Positions 16,341-24,419 of a stretch of DNA of 38,289 nucleotides are shown piece by piece. How positions within the stretch are numbered: the first letter of the stretch is position 1; each line of letters starts with the position of its first letter. The stretch spans positions 1-38,289 of the forward strand of contig CACYSG010000062.1 of NCBI GenBank assembly GCA_902776955.1, written 5' to 3'. The notes under the pieces are model-generated. The model saw only the letters and a list, made by a program, of their open reading frames with translations. It did not search any database and was not told where the DNA came from. This DNA comes from an uncultured Bacteroidales bacterium (GTDB lineage: Bacteria > Bacteroidota > Bacteroidia > Bacteroidales > Muribaculaceae). The position numbers were made by a program, and so were the translations under genes.

Positions 16341-17423
16341 ATGAAGAAGATATTTTTAATGATTCTCGCCGTCGCAGCCTTGACGGCTTGTAACAGCAAC
16401 CAATTCCACATTGACGGCACCATCGAGGGTTCCGGTGACACCACGACGCTCGTGCTGGAGCAGTCGAGCAATGGTGAGTGGTTCATTATCGACAGTGTGA
16501 AGGTGGACAAGAACGGCAAGTACAGCATCAGTGCCGAGGCACCCGAGGTTCCGAGCATCTACCAGCTGCGCCTGGGAGGCCAGACCATCTGCTTCCCCAT
16601 CGATAGCCTGGATCACCTGACGATTAATGCCAAGTTGCCCAACTTCGCATCAGACTATACCATTACCGGCAGCGAGCACGCCAAGCAGGTGATGGACATC
16701 GACAAGGGAGCGATGCAATTTGTCGGCGGCAAGGGAACCGAGGCCGAGCGCCAGGCCTGGAAAGACCAGCTGGCACGCCAGATTGCCGCAGACCCCGGCA
16801 GCATCGTGGCCTACTACACCATCAACAAGTATATCGACGGGCAGCCGCTGTTTGACCCGATGAACGACAATGACCTGCGCTTCATCGGTGCTGTGGCCAA
16901 CGCCTTCAACTCGTTCCGTCCCGACGATCCCCGTACCGAGTACCTGAAGAACGTGCTGCTCAGCGGTCAACGCCGCCGTCGCGCGTCCCAGGCAACGACC
17001 GACACGGTATATGCCGAGGTGGCTTCCATCATCGACATCAAGTTGCAGGACTACAACGGCAAGGATTATTCGCTGGTTGACATTGCGGCAAAGAACCGCG
17101 TGGTGCTGCTGAACTTCACCGCTTATGCCACTGAATTCTCCCCCCAACTGAACAAACTGCTCAACGACATTTACCTGAAGTACCGCAGCCAGGGCCTTAC
17201 CATCTACCAGGTGAGTCTCGACCAAGACAATGTGGCCTGGCGTGAGGCCGCCAAGAACCTGCCGTGGATAACGGTTTACGATCCGATGAGCGTGAACTCT
17301 AAAAACGTGGGTACCTATAACGTGAACGGCATCCCCACGACGTTCATCATCCGCAACGGTGAAATTGTCGAGCGAATCGAGGACGCCACACTGCTCAAGG
17401 CAGCGGTAGCCAAGTTTATTTAG
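16341..17423 (+). CDS. DUF4369/thioredoxin-fold lipoprotein lacking the redox cysteines
   Basis: The 360-residue protein has a lipoprotein signal with lipobox LTAC (Cys 17). After the cysteine comes NSNQ rather than the acidic surface-export signal of Bacteroidota, so a periplasm-facing anchor is inferred. The N-terminal part (FHIDGTIEGSGDTTTLVLEQ) resembles DUF4369. The C-terminal part has a thioredoxin/TlpA fold: VVLLNFTAYATEFSPQLN near residue 258, and the cis-Pro loop NGIPTTFII. The usual WCxxC is replaced by ATEFS, so classical disulfide exchange is not expected. A binding or structural role is possible. It is transcribed alone and converges with a glycosyltransferase gene 29 bp away. 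Confidence 0.82.
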   Translation: MKKIFLMILAVAALTACNSNQFHIDGTIEGSGDTTTLVLEQSSNGEWFIIDSVKVDKNGKYSISAEAPEVPSIYQLRLGGQTICFPIDSLDHLTINAKLPNFASDYTITGSEHAKQVMDIDKGAMQFVGGKGTEAERQAWKDQLARQIAADPGSIVAYYTINKYIDGQPLFDPMNDNDLRFIGAVANAFNSFRPDDPRTEYLKNVLLSGQRRRRASQATTDTVYAEVASIIDIKLQDYNGKDYSLVDIAAKNRVVLLNFTAYATEFSPQLNKLLNDIYLKYRSQGLTIYQVSLDQDNVAWREAAKNLPWITVYDPMSVNSKNVGTYNVNGIPTTFIIRNGEIVERIEDATLLKAAVAKFI

Positions 17424-17452
17424 TAGAGAAAAAGGGGGATCCCTTCAAGAAA

Positions 17453-18568
17453 TCACAAGAGAGATTTCCAGAAATCCAGATAACGCTGTGCCACGATTGG
17501 TGCAGCGTTATGTTTTTCGACAAAAATGCGGCTGGCACGAGCCATCTGAGGCAACTGGTCACGGTTCTCAACGAGCCATGAGAGTTTGTGGTCAATGTCG
17601 CCCTCGACGAGGGGAGAAACGTTAACGATAGGCTTGTTGGCCGTCTCACCGATCAGGTCGTAGTACTCGGGCTCGGCACCCGATACGGCAACCAGTCCCT
17701 GCGCCATGGCAATGAGCGCGTTGGTGGCAGGAGTATAACTGTATAACTGGTCGAGGATGACGTGAGAGTCACGCATGCGGCGGGTATATTCGTCATAAGG
17801 CAGGTTCTCGACCACATCAATCTCGGTAATCCCCGGGTAACGGTCATGGACGCGCTTCATGGCGGCGAGCAGCCGGTCGGTACCCTTGATGACATGGCGG
17901 TCGCGTTGAATGCCGATAAACATGCGCAGCTTGGCCGGCGCCTCGTTCAGGGGTCGGAATTCCAGCGAACGGGTGTCGATGGGCAGTCCGGCATAGACGA
18001 CACGGTCGCCCAGCACGGGCTTGTAGGCCGCATAATACTCATAGAGGCATGCCACGGCGCCATCAATACCCCCGAGGATGTGGTCGCTGTGCTCCCGCAT
18101 GAAAGGCTCCTTCCAGTTGTCCTGGCACTGGGCGATATATTCACCCGAGCCCACATAGGGCGACGGCTCATCACCGAGCATGTAGTCACTGTAGCGGAAG
18201 GTGTGTCCGTCATGACAGGCATCGTAATAGACCATGTCGGTCGCGAGGGCCGACAGGACGATGCGACGATTGTTGGCCTTGAGGAAGTCAAATACCCGAG
18301 CTATGCGATGGGGCTTGAGCCTGAGGAAAATCGGGGAAGCGATCTCGACGATGTCATATCCCGTCATCTGCGGCAATGCCTGCTTGATGTCCCACAGGTA
18401 ACGCAGCGAACCCATGAACCCGGGTTTACGCTTGAGGTTGATGTCACGACCGGTGTTCATCCAGCGCGAACCGTCGGATGCCACCGTTGCCTCGTGCCCC
18501 ATGAGCCTCAACTCATGAGCCAGGCAGTTATGCATATTGCTTGCGTCTCCAGCAAATAGTATTCTCAT
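17453..18568 (-). CDS. GT-B type glycosyltransferase
   Basis: The 371-residue protein starts MRILFAGDASNMHNCLAHELRLMG by eye, with the glycine-containing first loop typical of GT-B (GT4-like) enzymes. A C-terminal donor-site-like segment contains YSYTPATNALIAMAQGLVAV and then GAEPEYYDLIGE. It should transfer a sugar from a nucleotide sugar in surface glycan or glycolipid synthesis; donor and acceptor are unknown. A start 23 codons further upstream is open. I reject it because the promoter (18577-18608) lies inside that extension and the family-like N-terminus begins at this ATG. The resulting leader is only a few bases. Another glycosyltransferase is divergent. Confidence 0.82.
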   Translation of the reverse strand: MRILFAGDASNMHNCLAHELRLMGHEATVASDGSRWMNTGRDINLKRKPGFMGSLRYLWDIKQALPQMTGYDIVEIASPIFLRLKPHRIARVFDFLKANNRRIVLSALATDMVYYDACHDGHTFRYSDYMLGDEPSPYVGSGEYIAQCQDNWKEPFMREHSDHILGGIDGAVACLYEYYAAYKPVLGDRVVYAGLPIDTRSLEFRPLNEAPAKLRMFIGIQRDRHVIKGTDRLLAAMKRVHDRYPGITEIDVVENLPYDEYTRRMRDSHVILDQLYSYTPATNALIAMAQGLVAVSGAEPEYYDLIGETANKPIVNVSPLVEGDIDHKLSWLVENRDQLPQMARASRIFVEKHNAAPIVAQRYLDFWKSLL

Positions 18569-18576
18569 TGCGGGTG

Positions 18577-18608
18577 CAAAATTAGAGCAAGTCGGACACA
18601 AAAGCAAA
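18577..18608 (-). promoter_or_regulatory. Promoter of the GT-B glycosyltransferase gene
   Basis: On the minus strand TTTG (18605-18608), 20 nt, then TAATTTTG (18577-18584) is a consensus promoter. Its -7 element ends only 8 bp before the ATG, so the mRNA would be leaderless or nearly so. Confidence 0.7.
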
Positions 18609-18887
18609 TCTTTAATTTGTTTTTGTAGGGTCGTCACCTATTTATCTACAGGCCACGGCAACCCCTCAGGGGAATAAGCCTCTTACCAAGACGGCAAGGC
18701 CTTAAGATATTATTATACAACAAGATGTACCCTGAAAATCAGCAATCATCCTGTAGATTTAAAGAGATGATTAAGAATATTTCCTGCTACATTAAATCAC
18801 TGTAAGACAAAAACTTAGCGCCATAGGACCATCGTGTGGGATTTTACGGCAGATTGCCAGATGAATGCTCACAATGCGGGACTATTT

Positions 18888-18918
18888 TTTGTGAATTTCA
18901 AAAAAAGCAGTACCTTTA
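18888..18918 (+). promoter_or_regulatory. Promoter of the GT2 glycosyltransferase gene
   Basis: TTTG (18888-18891), 19 nt, then TACCTTTA (18911-18918) is one base from consensus. It fixes the start at 18950 rather than an upstream in-frame ATG at 18836, which would precede the promoter. Confidence 0.6.
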
Positions 18919-18949
18919 CCCCCGACAATCACTTCATCGAAAAATCGAT

Positions 18950-19930
18950 ATGGAGGTTACTATCATCATACCCGTCTATAACCGTGCCAGTGTCGTGGGG
19001 ACGACGCTAGACAGCGTTGTCGCGCAGACTCATCGGCCGCTGCAGTTAGTGCTGGTGGATAATTACAGCAGTGACGACACGCTGAAGGTGCTTGAACAAT
19101 TCAAGCAGGAGCATGACAGCGAGGATTTCAAGGTCGTTGTCGAGCGCGAGGCGCACCACACCGCGGGAGCCGCCCGCAACCGCGGCTTCGAGCATGCGAC
19201 AGGCGAGTGGGTGATGTTCTTTGACAGCGACGACCTGATGGAAGAGGGACTGGTAGCCGCCTATGTGAATGTCATTAGCGCCGCTCAAGAGAAGGGCCGG
19301 CAACTCGACTTGATCAGTGCACCGTCCACTCTCGTCTTCCCCGACGGCTCACAGCGCAACGCCCCGTTCCACAAGAACGACCTGTTTGCCCAGCACATCC
19401 TGCACGGCCAACTCGCTACCCAGCGCTATATCGTCAGGCGCGAATTCTTTGCCTCGACCGATGGTTGGAACATTAACCTGCCCGGATGGAACGACTGGGA
19501 GGTGGGGCTACGGTTGCTGTTGGCCAAACCGCGCGTGGCGTTTCTCAAGGGCCACTCACACATCATCATCAACCATAACGGCGCCGATTCCATCACCGGC
19601 ACCGAGTTCCACACCCGCAAGGGACGATGGGAGCACGTCATCGACATCATGATCAATGAGGTGAGATGCTCCACGCTCAAGGCCGCCCACAAGATACGCT
19701 TCGAGCGACTGCTGGAATACCGGCGCATGGTGCTGGCTGCGCAATATGAGCGCGAGGGCCACCCCGAATCGGCCAAGCCCTTGTGCCAGGAGGCCGTCCA
19801 AGCCCTGAAAGACACCTATCACGACTCGCGCTGCTGGCGCTGGTGGGTCAAGCCGGTGACGCGCCTTCTGTTTGAGCGCATCGCCTCGGGCAAGCGTGGC
19901 TCGGCCCGCATCGCCCGTCTGCTCTACTGA
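18950..19930 (+). CDS. Family 2 (GT-A) glycosyltransferase
   Basis: The 326-residue protein opens MEVTIIIPVYNRASVVGTTL, the classic GT2 nucleotide-sugar fold. VLVDNYSSDDTLKVL follows, then GAARNRGFEHATGEWVMF and the metal-binding FFDSDDLMEEGLV. It lacks obvious membrane helices, so it is probably cytoplasmic and may act on a lipid-linked or protein-linked acceptor at the membrane. The start follows from the promoter at 18888-18918 and the conserved N-terminus. It is divergent from a GT-B enzyme, which suggests a shared glycan role, although no other assembly genes are nearby. Confidence 0.88.
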   Translation: MEVTIIIPVYNRASVVGTTLDSVVAQTHRPLQLVLVDNYSSDDTLKVLEQFKQEHDSEDFKVVVEREAHHTAGAARNRGFEHATGEWVMFFDSDDLMEEGLVAAYVNVISAAQEKGRQLDLISAPSTLVFPDGSQRNAPFHKNDLFAQHILHGQLATQRYIVRREFFASTDGWNINLPGWNDWEVGLRLLLAKPRVAFLKGHSHIIINHNGADSITGTEFHTRKGRWEHVIDIMINEVRCSTLKAAHKIRFERLLEYRRMVLAAQYEREGHPESAKPLCQEAVQALKDTYHDSRCWRWWVKPVTRLLFERIASGKRGSARIARLLY

Positions 19931-19962
19931 TTTCCAAATACTGCTTGTTGCCGCCACTATGA

Positions 19963-19983
19963 CTTTGCAACCCGGTTGCAAAG
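19963..19983. promoter_or_regulatory. Palindromic operator candidate of the metal ATPase gene
   Basis: CTTTGCAACC and GGTTGCAAAG form a perfect 10-bp inverted repeat with a single central C. It lies just upstream of the -7 element at 19993-20000 and covers the place where a -33 element would sit. A metal-responsive regulator binding here is a reasonable inference; no regulator gene is in the window. Confidence 0.65.
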
Positions 19984-19992
19984 GATTGTGTG

Positions 19993-20000
19993 TACCTTTG
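19993..20000 (+). promoter_or_regulatory. -7 promoter element of the metal ATPase gene
   Basis: TACCTTTG matches TAnnTTTG. The nearest TTTG is 25 nt upstream (19964-19967), inside the palindrome and too far for a normal promoter. This suggests a weak or activator-dependent promoter. Confidence 0.55.
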
Positions 20001-20024
20001 CCCGTGAAAAATCAACAATCAGAC

Positions 20025-20033
20025 AAAGGAGGT
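20025..20033 (+). promoter_or_regulatory. Strong Shine-Dalgarno of the metal ATPase gene
   Basis: AAAGGAGGT ends 6 nt before the ATG at 20040. Such a strong site is unusual here, since most neighbours lack one, and it decides the start against in-frame codons further upstream. Confidence 0.85.
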
Positions 20034-20039
20034 ACTGAT

Positions 20040-21998
20040 ATGGCACACCATCACGAACACGAGGAAGCACATTGCAGCGAGCACGGTTGCGGCTGCGAGG
20101 GTTGCGGTCACGAACATACCGAGGAAGAAATGAGCTGGTGGAAACCCGCCCTGTCGCTGGCGATGCTGGTAGCAGGCATCATCCTGAATGCGACTGGCGT
20201 GCAGTGGTTTCAGCAGCAATGGGTACAACTGGCATGGTATGCCGCGGCATGGCTTCCGACCGGCCTGGGGGTATTGCTCGAGGCTATCGAGGAGATAAGA
20301 GAGGGAGAGCCCTTCAGTGAATTTCTGCTCATGTCGGTCGCCAGCATCGGCGCATTTGCCATCGGCGAATATCCCGAGGCTGTTGCCGTGATGACGCTCT
20401 ATTGCATCGGCGAGGCGCTGCAGGACCATGCCGTGAGCCGCGCCCGCGGCAACATCAAGTCGCTGATTGCCTTCCGTCCCGACCACGCCGTCATCATCGA
20501 CGGCGAAGGACGCAGGACCGTGGAGCCGTCGAGTGTCAACGTGGGCGATATCGTCGAAGTCAAGCCCGGGGAGCGTGTTCCCATCGACGGCCAGCTGACG
20601 GGGGAGGCCGCAGCGTTTGACACGGCGGCACTGACGGGCGAGAGCCTGGCGCGCATCATCGAGAGCGGCGACGAGGTGCTTGCCGGCATGATTGCCACCG
20701 ATAGCGTCGTCAGGATAAAGGCCATTCGTCCCGCGAGCGAGAGCGCCGTGTCACGCATCCTCAGGCTCGTTGAAGAAGCCACCGAGCGAAAGTCGCCCGC
20801 CGAACTGTTCATCCGCCGTTTCGCGCGCATCTACACGCCTGTGGTCGTCGGCCTCGCCCTGCTGGTCGTCGCTCTGCCATGGCTCTACTCGATGGTGAAC
20901 ACCACATTTGATTACACCTTCTCACAATGGCTGTACCGTGCCCTCATTTTCCTGGTCATCTCATGTCCTTGCGCACTGGTAATCAGCATCCCGTTGAGTT
21001 ATTTCGCCGGTATCGGCGCCGCATCACGCCGCGGCATTCTGTTCAAGGGCAGCAATTACCTGGACACGATGGCACAGCTAACGACGGTCGTGTTTGACAA
21101 GACCGGCACGCTGACCACCGGCCGATTTGCCGTGAGCCGTATCGACGGGCTGACCGACGACCAGGTCGCTACCGTGTCCGCCATTGAGCGCGACAGTCCC
21201 CACCCCATCGCTCAAGCCATCACCAGCTATTGCAAGGCCTCACAGGTCGAGGTGAAAGAGCAGAAGAATATAGCCGGCTACGGCTTGTCGGCCGTTGTCA
21301 ACGGCGAGAGATGGCTCGTGGGCACCACACGCCTGCTGGATAGCGAGAATGTCAATTATCCTGCCGACCTGAAGAGCGTGGAGGGTACCCTGGTCGCCGC
21401 AGCCGCCGGTGGCCGCTATCTGGGCTATATCTTATTGAGTGACCTTCCCAAGCAGGATGCCGCCAGTGCCGTGTCATCACTGCATCGCCAGGGTATCGAC
21501 ACGGTGATGCTGTCGGGAGACCGGCAGGCGCTCGTCAACCAGGTTGCCGCCCAACTGGGCATCACTACAAGCCACGGTGACCTGCTGCCACAAGACAAGG
21601 TGGAGCTCGTCGGCCGCCTCATGGGCAAGGACAAGACGGTCGCCTTTGTCGGCGACGGCATCAACGACGCGCCCGTGCTCGCGATGAGCGACGTGGGCAT
21701 CGCGATGGGCGGCTTGGGCAGCGACATGGCCATCGAGACCGCCGACGTGGTCATCCAGACCGATCAGCCGTCACGCGTGGCCGACGCGGTCACCGTGAGC
21801 CGCCGCACGCAGCGCATCGTCAAGCAGAACATCGCCTTTGCCATCGGCGTGAAAGTGCTCGTCATGGTACTGGGTGTGATAGGATATGCCAACATGTGGG
21901 GAGCGGTATTCGCCGACGTGGGCGTCGCCCTGCTGTGCGTCCTCAACGCCCTGCGCCTGATGAGAGTTCCCGACAAGACGAGAAGCACGCTATCCTAA
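20040..21998 (+). CDS. P1B-type heavy-metal ATPase (Zn/Cd/Pb exporter-like)
   Basis: The 652-residue membrane pump should export divalent soft metals. The first 30 residues are rich in His, Cys and Glu (MAHHHEHEEAHCSEHGCGCE) and replace the usual GMTCxxC heavy-metal domain. P1B motifs are complete: actuator TGES, CPC at 309-311 (SCPCALVIS), phosphorylation site DKTGT (Asp about 353), the HP dipeptide in SPHPIAQAI and the hinge GDGINDAPVLAMSD. The start is fixed by a strong ribosome site. A palindrome upstream suggests metal-dependent control. The upstream glycosyltransferase stop is 109 bp away and the gene has its own promoter. Substrate choice between Zn, Cd, Pb and Co cannot be settled from sequence. 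Confidence 0.93.
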   Translation: MAHHHEHEEAHCSEHGCGCEGCGHEHTEEEMSWWKPALSLAMLVAGIILNATGVQWFQQQWVQLAWYAAAWLPTGLGVLLEAIEEIREGEPFSEFLLMSVASIGAFAIGEYPEAVAVMTLYCIGEALQDHAVSRARGNIKSLIAFRPDHAVIIDGEGRRTVEPSSVNVGDIVEVKPGERVPIDGQLTGEAAAFDTAALTGESLARIIESGDEVLAGMIATDSVVRIKAIRPASESAVSRILRLVEEATERKSPAELFIRRFARIYTPVVVGLALLVVALPWLYSMVNTTFDYTFSQWLYRALIFLVISCPCALVISIPLSYFAGIGAASRRGILFKGSNYLDTMAQLTTVVFDKTGTLTTGRFAVSRIDGLTDDQVATVSAIERDSPHPIAQAITSYCKASQVEVKEQKNIAGYGLSAVVNGERWLVGTTRLLDSENVNYPADLKSVEGTLVAAAAGGRYLGYILLSDLPKQDAASAVSSLHRQGIDTVMLSGDRQALVNQVAAQLGITTSHGDLLPQDKVELVGRLMGKDKTVAFVGDGINDAPVLAMSDVGIAMGGLGSDMAIETADVVIQTDQPSRVADAVTVSRRTQRIVKQNIAFAIGVKVLVMVLGVIGYANMWGAVFADVGVALLCVLNALRLMRVPDKTRSTLS

Positions 21999-22088
21999 AT
22001 ATAGTGTCCCGTGAGAATCTATTAATTGTTATAATTCATTGATTGATAATTGATATCAACCCATCTTGGGGCCTGCTTTAGGGCCGCT

Positions 22089-22334
22089 CTCGCCCAACGG
22101 GCGAGCCTCTGCGTAATGCTAGCAATCGAGCGGAGCGAGAGAGCAAGCATCACCACGGGTAAGGACATGCGTAACAATGTCGCTGAAGGCGACCCCCTTG
22201 ATGGTTATGGTATTGGGGTCGCCTCCGGCGACGATATGGACACATTGCGCCACCGGGGGTGCCTGCCACTTCACTCGCTTCGCTCGTTTCATGAGCAGGT
22301 ACCCCCGGTTACTCAGATGACACCCTCCGGGTGT
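22089..22334. repeat. Hairpin-dense structured block in a gene-free region
   Basis: Five inverted repeats lie within 250 bp. CTCGCCC/GGGCGAG is at 22089-22105. GGCGACCCC/GGGGTCGCC is at 22188-22196 and 22215-22223. GTCGCC/GGCGAC begins at 22219. A 14-bp pair with one mismatch is at 22253-22266 and 22295-22308. ACACCC/GGGTGT is at 22320-22334. Two stems share bases and are mutually exclusive. The remainder of 21999-22477 has no credible gene; frames crossing it on both strands run through the hairpins or into antisense of rpsA. It may be a repetitive-element relic. Confidence 0.65.
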
Positions 22335-22390
22335 TTCGCCCAAATAAACAAATGTCCCAGCCTGATTCATCTTGAACTATGTTTACCGGA

Positions 22391-22431
22391 CAATGATAAC
22401 AAATGCCGGCACCCCGTTACAGGATGCCGGC
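22391..22431 (-). terminator. Intrinsic terminator of rpsA
   Basis: On the minus strand GCCGGCATCC pairs with GGGTGCCGGC around a short loop (22405-22431), followed by T-rich ATTTGTTATCATTG. It starts 47 bp after the rpsA stop. Confidence 0.75.
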
Positions 22432-22477
22432 AAGTTGTTAACCGGACGTTATTTCCGAATTTGTTGTCTCTCGGGGA

Positions 22478-24295
22478 TTACTCCTCGGTCTTGGGAGCCT
22501 CGTCCTTGTTCTCGCTCTTCTCGAGCTGAGCCTTCAGGGCGGCCAGGTCGGTCACGTCGCCCAGCGTGGTCTTCTCGACCTGGGGAACGGCGGGAGCGGC
22601 CTCGGCAGCGGGCTTGCTGGCGGCAGCCTGACGGCGAGCCTTGCGAGCCTCGTTGCGCTGCTCATCCTCAAAGATGCGGCTGTGCGACAGGATGATGTGC
22701 TTGGCATCCTTGTTGAAGTCGATCACCTTGAACATCAAGGTCTCGCCCTGCTTGGCGGTGGTGCCATCCTCCTTGGTGAGGTGCTTGGGAGTAGCAAAGC
22801 CCTCAACGCCGTAGGGATCCAGACGGATCTGGCCACCACGCTCGGTGAGCTCGCTGATAGTACCCTCGTGCACGCTGCCCTTGGTGAAGATGGTCTCGTA
22901 GGTCTCCCAGGGGTTCTCCTCGAGCTGCTTGTGGCCGAGGCTCAGGCGACGGTTCTCCTTGTCGATGTCGAGAACGACAACGTCGATGGGAGCCTCCACC
23001 TTGGTGAACTCGCTCGGGTGCTTGATCTTCTTGGTCCATGACAGGTCGCTGATGTGGATCAGGCCCTCAACGCCCTCTTCCATCTCAACGAAGATACCGA
23101 AGTTGGTGAAGTTGCGCACCTTAGCGGTGTGCTTGCTGCCAACGGGATACTTCTCCTCGATGGTGTCCCAAGGATCGTTGGTGAGCTGCTTAACGCCAAG
23201 CGACATCTTGCGGTCATCGCGGTCCAGAGCCAGGATAACGGCCTCTACCTCGTCGCCCACCTTCATGAAGTCCTGGGCGGGACGCAGGCGCTGTGACCAG
23301 CTCATTTCGCTCACGTGAATCAGGCCCTCGACGCCGGGAGCCACCTCAACGAATGCACCGTAGTCGTACATAACGACAACTTTGCCCTTGATGTGGTCAC
23401 CCACCTTGAGGTCGGGATCCAGAGCATCCCAGGGATGCGGCTGGAGCTGCTTCAGACCCAGGGCGATGCGGTTCTTCTCCTCATTGAAGTCGAGGATAAC
23501 GACGTTCAGCTTCTGCTCGGGTTGAACGATGTCGGCGGGGTTGTTTACGCGGCCCCACGACAGGTCGGTGATGTGAATCAGACCGTCCACGCCACCCAGG
23601 TCGATGAACACACCGTAGTTGGTGATGTTCTTAACGGTACCCTCGAGTACCTGACCCTTCTCGAGCTTGGACATGATCTCTTTCTTCTGCTGTTCGAGCT
23701 CGGCCTCGATAAGAGCCTTGTGCGAAACAACAACATTGCGGAAGTCCTGGTTGATCTTCACGATCTTGAACTCCATGGTCTTGTCAACGTAATCATCGTA
23801 GTTGCGGATGGGTCGAACGTCAATCTGCGAACCGGGCAGGAAGGCCTCGATGCCGAATACATCGACAATCATGCCACCCTTGGTGCGAGCCTTGATGTAA
23901 CCCTTGATGATTTCGTCTTTCTCAAGCGCTTCGTTAACGCGATCCCAGCTCTTGGCCTGACGTGCCTTGCGGTGTGACAGTACCAGCTGACCCTTCTTGT
24001 CCTCGCGGTTCTCGACATACACCTCAACGGTGTCGCCCACCTTCAGCTCGGGGTTGTAACGGAATTCGCTAACGGGAATGATGCCGTCCGACTTGGCACC
24101 GATGTTAACCACTACCTCGCGCTTGTTAATCGAGATAACAGTACCTTCGGTTACTTCGTTCTCCTGGAACTTGTTCAAGGAGTTGTCGTAGGTTTTTTCC
24201 AGTTCCTCAAAAGATTTGTCTCTTTTGGTCTCGCCTTTCTCATAGGCGTCCCAATCGAAATCGGCGATTGGAGAATTTTTTAATTCTTCGCTCAT
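22478..24295 (-). CDS. rpsA: 30S ribosomal protein S1
   Basis: S1 binds mRNA on the small subunit and helps start translation, mostly for messages with weak Shine-Dalgarno sites, which are common here. The 605-residue protein carries about six S1 RNA-binding repeats. Typical boundaries are EGTVISINKREVVVNIG, EGTVKNITNYGVFIDLGGVD, KGKVVVMYDYGAFVEVAPGV and AKVRNFTNFGIFVEMEEGV. Between them are conserved linkers such as GLIHISDLSWTKKIKHPSEF. The C-terminal tail is Ala- and charge-rich (NEARKARRQAAASKPAAEAA). The start MSEELKNSP fits the leader and promoter upstream. It is transcribed alone and converges with the metal ATPase gene. Confidence 0.97.
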   Translation of the reverse strand: MSEELKNSPIADFDWDAYEKGETKRDKSFEELEKTYDNSLNKFQENEVTEGTVISINKREVVVNIGAKSDGIIPVSEFRYNPELKVGDTVEVYVENREDKKGQLVLSHRKARQAKSWDRVNEALEKDEIIKGYIKARTKGGMIVDVFGIEAFLPGSQIDVRPIRNYDDYVDKTMEFKIVKINQDFRNVVVSHKALIEAELEQQKKEIMSKLEKGQVLEGTVKNITNYGVFIDLGGVDGLIHITDLSWGRVNNPADIVQPEQKLNVVILDFNEEKNRIALGLKQLQPHPWDALDPDLKVGDHIKGKVVVMYDYGAFVEVAPGVEGLIHVSEMSWSQRLRPAQDFMKVGDEVEAVILALDRDDRKMSLGVKQLTNDPWDTIEEKYPVGSKHTAKVRNFTNFGIFVEMEEGVEGLIHISDLSWTKKIKHPSEFTKVEAPIDVVVLDIDKENRRLSLGHKQLEENPWETYETIFTKGSVHEGTISELTERGGQIRLDPYGVEGFATPKHLTKEDGTTAKQGETLMFKVIDFNKDAKHIILSHSRIFEDEQRNEARKARRQAAASKPAAEAAPAVPQVEKTTLGDVTDLAALKAQLEKSENKDEAPKTEE

Positions 24296-24327
24296 TTAAA
24301 AAGTTAATAATAAGTTAGTTAAACAGC

Positions 24328-24351
24328 CTTTTCGGACACGTTCCCGAAAAG
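24328..24351 (-). promoter_or_regulatory. Hairpin in the rpsA 5' leader
   Basis: A perfect 8-bp stem CTTTTCGG/CCGAAAAG with an 8-nt loop lies about 32 nt before the start codon in a leader of about 60 nt. S1 autoregulates its own translation in E. coli; a similar role here is inference. Confidence 0.5.
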
Positions 24352-24359
24352 CGCGACTG

Positions 24360-24390
24360 CAAAGGTACAATTTAAAAACAACTTGAACAA
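24360..24390 (-). promoter_or_regulatory. Promoter of rpsA
   Basis: On the minus strand TTG (24388-24390), 20 nt, then TACCTTTG (24360-24367) fits the Bacteroidota consensus. A run of GTTGTT-type triplets lies just upstream. Confidence 0.7.
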
Positions 24391-24419
24391 CTATAACAAC
24401 AATAACAACTTTTTTATTG

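Larger units (their letters stand above)
18569..18949. other. Gene-free divergent region (381 bp) between two glycosyltransferases
   Basis: It contains the two divergent promoters and a small CCCCT/AGGGG hairpin near 18661-18671. A stretch around 18690-18715 (ccaagacggcaaggc, then ttaagatatta) loosely resembles 15934-15959. No supported gene was found. Confidence 0.55.

Noticed and set aside
18766-18807. A tiny frame of about 13 codons between the two glycosyltransferases
   Set aside because: It is too short and lacks a promoter, ribosome site or similarity.
18836-18949. An upstream in-frame start for the GT2 glycosyltransferase
   Set aside because: A good promoter lies inside this extension and the GT2 fold begins at the later ATG.
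19872-20039. An upstream in-frame start for the metal ATPase overlapping the glycosyltransferase gene
   Set aside because: The strong Shine-Dalgarno and -7 element both point to the ATG at 20040.
22050-22529. A 159-codon plus-strand frame and an 83-codon minus-strand frame in the gap between the ATPase and rpsA genes
   Set aside because: Both read through several perfect hairpins; the plus frame also runs antisense into rpsA. No domain or promoter supports them, although the minus frame could be part of a repeated element.
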